Assembly: GCA_016789905.1 (NCBI GenBank)
Contig: JAEUQC010000166.1
Coordinates: 39,094 to 103,093 of the forward strand
Reading direction: 5' to 3'
Source: Bryobacterales bacterium
GTDB lineage: Bacteria > Acidobacteriota > Terriglobia > Bryobacterales > Bryobacteraceae
DNA: 64,000 bases
Shown here: one piece after another, positions 59,740-64,000 of the stretch
Position numbering within the stretch: position 1 is the stretch's first letter
Layout: every line of letters begins with the position of its first letter
Program-made: the position numbers and the translations under genes
Notes under the pieces: model-generated
Databases searched by the model: none
What the model saw: the letters and a program-made list of their open reading frames with translations, nothing else
Told to the model about the DNA's origin: nothing

Positions 59740-62349
59740 TCACTGCTTCCGCTCACTGTATGGAACCACCGTTTCCATCCATTCCGGCTTCGGCGCGCCC
59801 TGCAGAAAATGGCCGAAAAACTCCAGCATCCGCGTCGCGTAGTCGCGCTGGTTGGCCCGCTTCCGCAGTCCGTGCGGCTCCCCGTTGTAGTTGAAAAAGT
59901 AGACCTCTTTGTTCAGCCGCCGCAGTGCCAGGTAAAACTCAATGCCTTGCGTAAATGGCACCGCGTCGTCTCGGTCGTTGTGCAGCATCAGCAGCGGCGT
60001 CTGAATCTGGTCCACCCGGAACAATGGCGAATTGTCCAGATACCGCATCGGATACTCCCACAAGCTGCCGCCAATCCGGCTCTGCCCGCGCTCATACTGA
60101 AACTGCCGCGGCACGCCCGCGCCGTAACGTATCCCGTCATAGGCTGATGTCATGTTCGCCACCAGCGCCCCCGGCGCCGCCGCCGCGAAACGGTTCGTCC
60201 GCGTCACCATATACGCGATCTGATACCCGCCCCAACTGTGCCCTTGTATCCCAATCCGCTTCTCGTCCACAATCCCCATGTCCACCACGCGCTGCACCGC
60301 CGCCAGCACGCACTTCATCGCGCTCTCCCCCGGATACCCGGCCGTGTAGACTATGTCCGGCATCAGCACCAGGTAGCCGTTGCTCGCATACAGCGACGCA
60401 TTCACCCGGTGCGACGGCGACGGCTCCACGAACGTGTGCAGCCCGCCCGATAGCCGCTCGTAAATGTAGACCAGCAGCGGGTACTTCCGGGTCGCGTCGA
60501 AGTTCTCCGGCTTGTACAGAATTCCCTGCAGCGCCACGCCATCGGTGTTGCGGAAGTCCACCAGCTCCGCCGTGCCCCACTGCATCTCCTTCTTCTGCGG
60601 GTTCGCGTCGCTCACCTTCCGCAAACTCGCGAACGTCGAATCGGTCACCAACAGGTCCGGGAACTCATCGAACCGCTGCGCCGTCAGCACCGCCACATCG
60701 GCCGATTTCGCCATCATCAGCGCGCCGAACTTCTTCGCCGCCATCAACAACCGCGCCGGTTCCGCCGCGCCTTGCAGCCAATCGCGGTAGAACCCGCTTT
60801 CCTTGTTCGCCTCCCGCTCCGCCGAAAGCAGCAGCGGCTGCGCGCCATCAATGCCCCGGTCGCGCGGATCCACCCGCGGCCGCGTCACACGGAGCGCCAT
60901 CCGCTCCCGCCGCCCCAGCCCCTCCGTCACGTTCTTCGTCTCGCTCCCGTCCGGCCGCAAGGCCCACACATCATAACGGTCGTAGACAATGTACCATCCG
61001 CCGTCCTTCGTCCACCCCGCCGCGCCATAGCTGTTCGCGCTCCCCGTCATGTCGTACTGTTCATCGGCGAACGAAACTGGAATCTTCCCCGTCAGGTTCG
61101 CCGTCTTCCCGCTCTTCATGTCCAATGCCCGCCACGCCTTCTCCGCAAAGTAGACGGCCCACTTGCCGTCCGGCGATAGCACCGGCGTTGCCAGCGTCTT
61201 CTCCACCGCCAGCCGCCGCTCGCCCGTGTGCGCGTCCAGCGTCCAAATGTCCCGGTACCTCGCGTCAAAATCCGCCAACCGCCCATACTTCCCTTCGCTC
61301 ACCCCCAGTGCCGTGTTCGCGTCGTCGCTCACCGTGGCCTCGCGAATGGCGTCATCCCCCAGCATCACCAGCTTCTTTTCCGCCACCCGGAACAGCGCCG
61401 GCCTTTGTTGCCCCCGCTCGGTCGCCGCCCGCGCCTTCTGGATCGTCTGTATCCGTTCGTCCCGCCAGTGCCACAGCTCATAAACAGCCTTGCTCCCATC
61501 GGCTGTTTTCCTCGCCTGCGGCTTCGCGCCGAAACTGAACACCAGCGCCGCGCCGTTCTTCGTGAATGTGAACGGCCCGCGCTCGCTCACCACCTGGCCC
61601 GCCGGCGCCTTCGCCCACTCTTCCGCCGCGCCCTCGCCCAGCCGCCAGCCGTACGCCACGCCATCGGCCAGAAACGCAAGTTGCTTCCCGTCCGCGTCAA
61701 ACGTCAGCTTGGCGTACTTCCCCTTGCCGCTTTTCAACACGGTGCGCGCCCCGCCGCCCACTGCCACCGCGAATACCTCGTCCGCCGTCGCCGCCGCCAG
61801 CGTCGCCCCGTCACGGCTCAGTGCCATCTCGGTCACACCTTCATACACCGCCGATGCGCCCCCTCCCAGTACGCGCACCCCCAGCCGCTTCGCCTCGCCG
61901 TCCTCCAGATACGCCACCACCGGCGCGCCCGTCTCCGCCACCGCGAAGCTCTTGATGCTCTCCATCCGCGCCACCGCGCCGTCGGCCAGCGCCAACACCG
62001 CCATTCCATTCTTCTTCCCAAACGTCTGCGTCACCACGTACCGCCCATCAGAGGAAATCGCAATCCGCGGTCCGCGCGGCGGCGGCGGGCCCTCCCCCTC
62101 GCCATCGCTTGCCGGCGGCGGCTGTAAGCCCACCGGCACGCGGTATTCCTTGCCCGTCGCCAACTCCCGCGCAACCACTTCGCCGTCCCGCGCCTGTGGC
62201 ATCAACGCATACACCAGCCACTTGCCGTCATCAGTCAGCTTCTGGCCGGAAATGGCTCGCCACGAATCGTAGTCGGCAATGGTCAACGGACGCTTCGTTT
62301 GCGCCGCCAGGTTCAAACAGAGAACGAACAGAGGTAAGTAGACCCGCAT
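59740..62349 (-). CDS. exported S9 prolyl oligopeptidase family peptidase
   Basis: An 869-residue protein with signal peptide MRVYLPLFVLCLNLAAQ, a large N-terminal beta-propeller (to ~600) and a C-terminal alpha/beta-hydrolase domain with catalytic S in GIQGHSWGGYQIAYM, D in LMLHNDRDDAVPF and H in NGEPHGLRKR. It is a dipeptidyl or oligo-peptidase of the DPP-IV/S9B type, acting in the periplasm. The in-frame start 62364 would add five residues before the signal peptide; ATG 62349 is preferred, with TATTGT six nt upstream. It is 24 bp from the divergent GH95 start. Confidence 0.95.
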   Translation of the reverse strand: MRVYLPLFVLCLNLAAQTKRPLTIADYDSWRAISGQKLTDDGKWLVYALMPQARDGEVVARELATGKEYRVPVGLQPPPASDGEGEGPPPPRGPRIAISSDGRYVVTQTFGKKNGMAVLALADGAVARMESIKSFAVAETGAPVVAYLEDGEAKRLGVRVLGGGASAVYEGVTEMALSRDGATLAAATADEVFAVAVGGGARTVLKSGKGKYAKLTFDADGKQLAFLADGVAYGWRLGEGAAEEWAKAPAGQVVSERGPFTFTKNGAALVFSFGAKPQARKTADGSKAVYELWHWRDERIQTIQKARAATERGQQRPALFRVAEKKLVMLGDDAIREATVSDDANTALGVSEGKYGRLADFDARYRDIWTLDAHTGERRLAVEKTLATPVLSPDGKWAVYFAEKAWRALDMKSGKTANLTGKIPVSFADEQYDMTGSANSYGAAGWTKDGGWYIVYDRYDVWALRPDGSETKNVTEGLGRRERMALRVTRPRVDPRDRGIDGAQPLLLSAEREANKESGFYRDWLQGAAEPARLLMAAKKFGALMMAKSADVAVLTAQRFDEFPDLLVTDSTFASLRKVSDANPQKKEMQWGTAELVDFRNTDGVALQGILYKPENFDATRKYPLLVYIYERLSGGLHTFVEPSPSHRVNASLYASNGYLVLMPDIVYTAGYPGESAMKCVLAAVQRVVDMGIVDEKRIGIQGHSWGGYQIAYMVTRTNRFAAAAPGALVANMTSAYDGIRYGAGVPRQFQYERGQSRIGGSLWEYPMRYLDNSPLFRVDQIQTPLLMLHNDRDDAVPFTQGIEFYLALRRLNKEVYFFNYNGEPHGLRKRANQRDYATRMLEFFGHFLQGAPKPEWMETVVPYSERKQ

Positions 62350-62355
62350 AGCCCT

Positions 62356-62365
62356 ACAATACAAT
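62356..62365. promoter_or_regulatory. overlapping divergent -10 boxes
   Basis: TATTGT (minus, 62356-62361) lies six nt before the S9 peptidase ATG, and TACAAT (plus, 62360-62365) lies eight nt before the GH95 ATG at 62374. Only 24 bp separate the two start codons. Confidence 0.55.
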
Positions 62366-62373
62366 CACCAGCC

Positions 62374-64000
62374 ATGAGACCCGCCCTGCTTCTGCTCGCC
62401 GTCACCGTTTCCGCCCAGCCCGCTATTCAATTCAGCCGCCCCGCCGGCGAATGGACCGAAGCGCTTCCCATCGGCAATGGCCGCCTGGGCGCCATGGTCT
62501 TCGGCGGCGCTTCCGACGAACGGCTGCAACTGAATGACGACCGCGTCTGGGCCGGCGGCAAGATCGATCGCCTCAACCCCAACGCCGCCCGCGCCCTTCC
62601 CGAAGTGCGCCGTCTGCTTTGGGCCGGCAAGGTCCGCGAAGCCGAAGCGCTTGCCGAACGGGACATCATCTCGCAACCGCGCCGCATGCCGCCCTATCAA
62701 CCCCTCGGCGACCTCCATCTCTACTTCCCCGGCCACGATCAAGTCACCAGTTACGAGCGCAAACTCGACCTCGCCACCGCCGTCCACACCACCCGCTACC
62801 GCACACAGGACGCAAACTTCACCCGCGAAGTCTTCGCCAGTCACCCGGCCCAGTTGATCGCCCTGCGCATCAGGGCCGATAAGCCCGGCCAACTCACCTT
62901 TCGCGCCCGCCTCCGCCGCGAAGCCGACGCCACCTCTTCCGCCCGCGACAACCTGCTGATACTCGAAGGCCAGGCCCTGCCACACGGCGAGCGGCAAGCC
63001 GCTGAACCCAAGGCCGGCGCCAGGTTTCGTGCTCAGGCCCGCGTCAGCCATGTTGGCGGCACGCTTCGCGCCATCGGTGAGGAATTCGTCCTTGAAGGCG
63101 CCAGCGAAGCCACGCTCTACATCACCACCGCCGCAACAGTTTCCACCAAAGACTTCGATACTCTCCAAGCCGAGCACCTCGCCGACTACCAGCAACTCTT
63201 CAACCGCGCCTCGCTGCATCTCGCCTCCAACGACCCCGTCGTCCAGCGCGCCAACCTTTACTGGCACTATGCCCGCTATCTGCTTATCTCCAGTTCTCGC
63301 CCCGGCACCGAAGCCGCCAACCTGCAGGGCATCTGGAACCCGTTTTTAAGCCCGCCCTGGGACAGCAAGTACACCATCAACATCAACACCGAAATGAACT
63401 ACTGGCCCGCCGAACCGCTCAACCTGGCGGAGCTGCATGAACCGCTTTTCGATCTTGTTGAACGCGCCATGGCCGACGGCCGCCGCGTCGCCAAAGCGAT
63501 GTACAACGCGCGCGGCTTCGTGTTGCACCACAACACGGACCATTGGGGCCACGCCACGCCCATCGACGGCGTTGGCAGCGGTATCTGGCCCACGGGCGGT
63601 GCCTGGCTCGCGCTGCACTACTGGGACCACTACGACTACGGCCGCGATAAAGCCTTCCTCGCCCGCCGCGCCTTCCCGGTGCTGAAAGAAGCCGCGCTCT
63701 TTCTCCTCGATCACCTTACCGAAAGCCCATCCAAGCAACTGGTCACCGGCCCCTCCATTTCGCCCGAGAACCGTTACAGAACGAAGGAAGGCGCCACCGG
63801 CAAGCTGGTCATGGGGCCGGCAATGGATACCCAACTCACGCGCGCCGTCTTCGCCAAAACCATTGCCGCGGCGGAGATATTAGACATTGAGCCCGCCCTT
63901 CGCGCCGAACTCGCCGCGGCCGCCAGCCGCCTGCCCCCGCCGCGGATCGGCAAGCACGGCCAACTAATGGAATGGCTGGAAGATTACGACGAACCGGACC
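62374..64000 (+). CDS. secreted GH95-family alpha-L-fucosidase, 3' end beyond window
   Basis: The visible 542 residues start with a leader MRPALLLLAVTVSAQPAIQF and match GH95: SRPAGEWTEALPIGNGRLGAMVFGG, LQLNDDRVWAGGK, QPLGDLHLYFPG and the catalytic barrel block WNPFLSPPWDSKYTININTEMNYWPAEPLNLAELHEP, followed by GSGIWPTGGAWLALHYWDHY. GH95 enzymes release alpha-linked fucose or galactose from glycans. The gene is cut by the window edge. It shares a bidirectional promoter with the S9 peptidase gene. Confidence 0.93.
   Translation, partial: MRPALLLLAVTVSAQPAIQFSRPAGEWTEALPIGNGRLGAMVFGGASDERLQLNDDRVWAGGKIDRLNPNAARALPEVRRLLWAGKVREAEALAERDIISQPRRMPPYQPLGDLHLYFPGHDQVTSYERKLDLATAVHTTRYRTQDANFTREVFASHPAQLIALRIRADKPGQLTFRARLRREADATSSARDNLLILEGQALPHGERQAAEPKAGARFRAQARVSHVGGTLRAIGEEFVLEGASEATLYITTAATVSTKDFDTLQAEHLADYQQLFNRASLHLASNDPVVQRANLYWHYARYLLISSSRPGTEAANLQGIWNPFLSPPWDSKYTININTEMNYWPAEPLNLAELHEPLFDLVERAMADGRRVAKAMYNARGFVLHHNTDHWGHATPIDGVGSGIWPTGGAWLALHYWDHYDYGRDKAFLARRAFPVLKEAALFLLDHLTESPSKQLVTGPSISPENRYRTKEGATGKLVMGPAMDTQLTRAVFAKTIAAAEILDIEPALRAELAAAASRLPPPRIGKHGQLMEWLEDYDEPD

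Overview
The window is a GC-rich (about 63-65 % by eye), densely packed bacterial chromosome segment. Several features point to an Acidobacteriota genome of the Solibacter/Bryobacter type (inference): an Oar-like TonB-dependent receptor with an N-terminal carboxypeptidase-regulatory domain, an ECF sigma factor followed by a Ser/Thr kinase with a TPR-like tail, a CRTAC1-type FG-GAP/UnbV protein, a BlaI plus M56-TonB pair, many secreted hydrolases, and a fused Kgd-type 2-oxoglutarate dehydrogenase. No rRNA, tRNA, CRISPR array or complete insertion sequence was seen.

Layout. 1-5955: an EamA transporter that runs off the left edge, PduO-type cobalamin adenosyltransferase, a glycan module (family 2 glycosyltransferase, FAD amine oxidase-like protein, polysaccharide deacetylase) and a nitrilase-fold amidase. 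5944-14406 (minus): an alpha/beta-hydrolase fused to a BNR/sialidase-like domain, Ser/Thr kinase plus ECF sigma factor, a small exported protein, and a LuxR-type response regulator with its histidine kinase. 14474-25590: Gfo/Idh/MocA oxidoreductase, Kgd with a strong terminator, the M56-TonB/BlaI pair with a twin-dyad operator, a glycosyltransferase-methyltransferase fusion, an enolase-superfamily protein and phosphoglucomutase. 25587-27752: a lower-GC island holding a TcmP / Gp37-Gp68 (three-Cys-motif) pair, bounded by two versions of the pgm 3' end. 27898-44321: exported proteins and enzymes (glycoside hydrolase, TonB receptor, FG-GAP/UnbV, TPR, Cys-rich protein, VapBC, M2 peptidase, ATP-grasp, PQQ propeller, sulfatase). 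44528-49243: a five-glycosyltransferase operon. 49240-55124: DUF3052-like, DUF418, ferritin-like and nucleoside hydrolase genes, plus a two-gene zinc-ribbon operon of unknown function. 55147-64000: an alpha/beta hydrolase with an aberrant C-terminus, a hairpin-rich gap, an 80-bp minisatellite, a minus-strand operon (S9 peptidase, deoxyhypusine-synthase-like, citrate-lyase-beta-like) and a GH95 fucosidase that is cut by the right edge.

The observations I rate highest are these. (1) Many genes carry a -10-like hexamer exactly 6 (sometimes 7-8) nt before the start codon, including divergent pairs with only 11-24 bp between start codons, which implies widespread leaderless and bidirectional promoters. 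(2) The TcmP/Gp37-Gp68 island sits between two pgm 3' ends that differ mostly at synonymous sites, a footprint of acquisition by recombination. (3) A tandem pair of genes shares a paralogous double zinc-ribbon module. (4) Six full copies and a partial copy of an 80-bp A/C-rich repeat follow a cluster of perfect hairpins. All positions and motifs come from reading the sequence; no database search was run.
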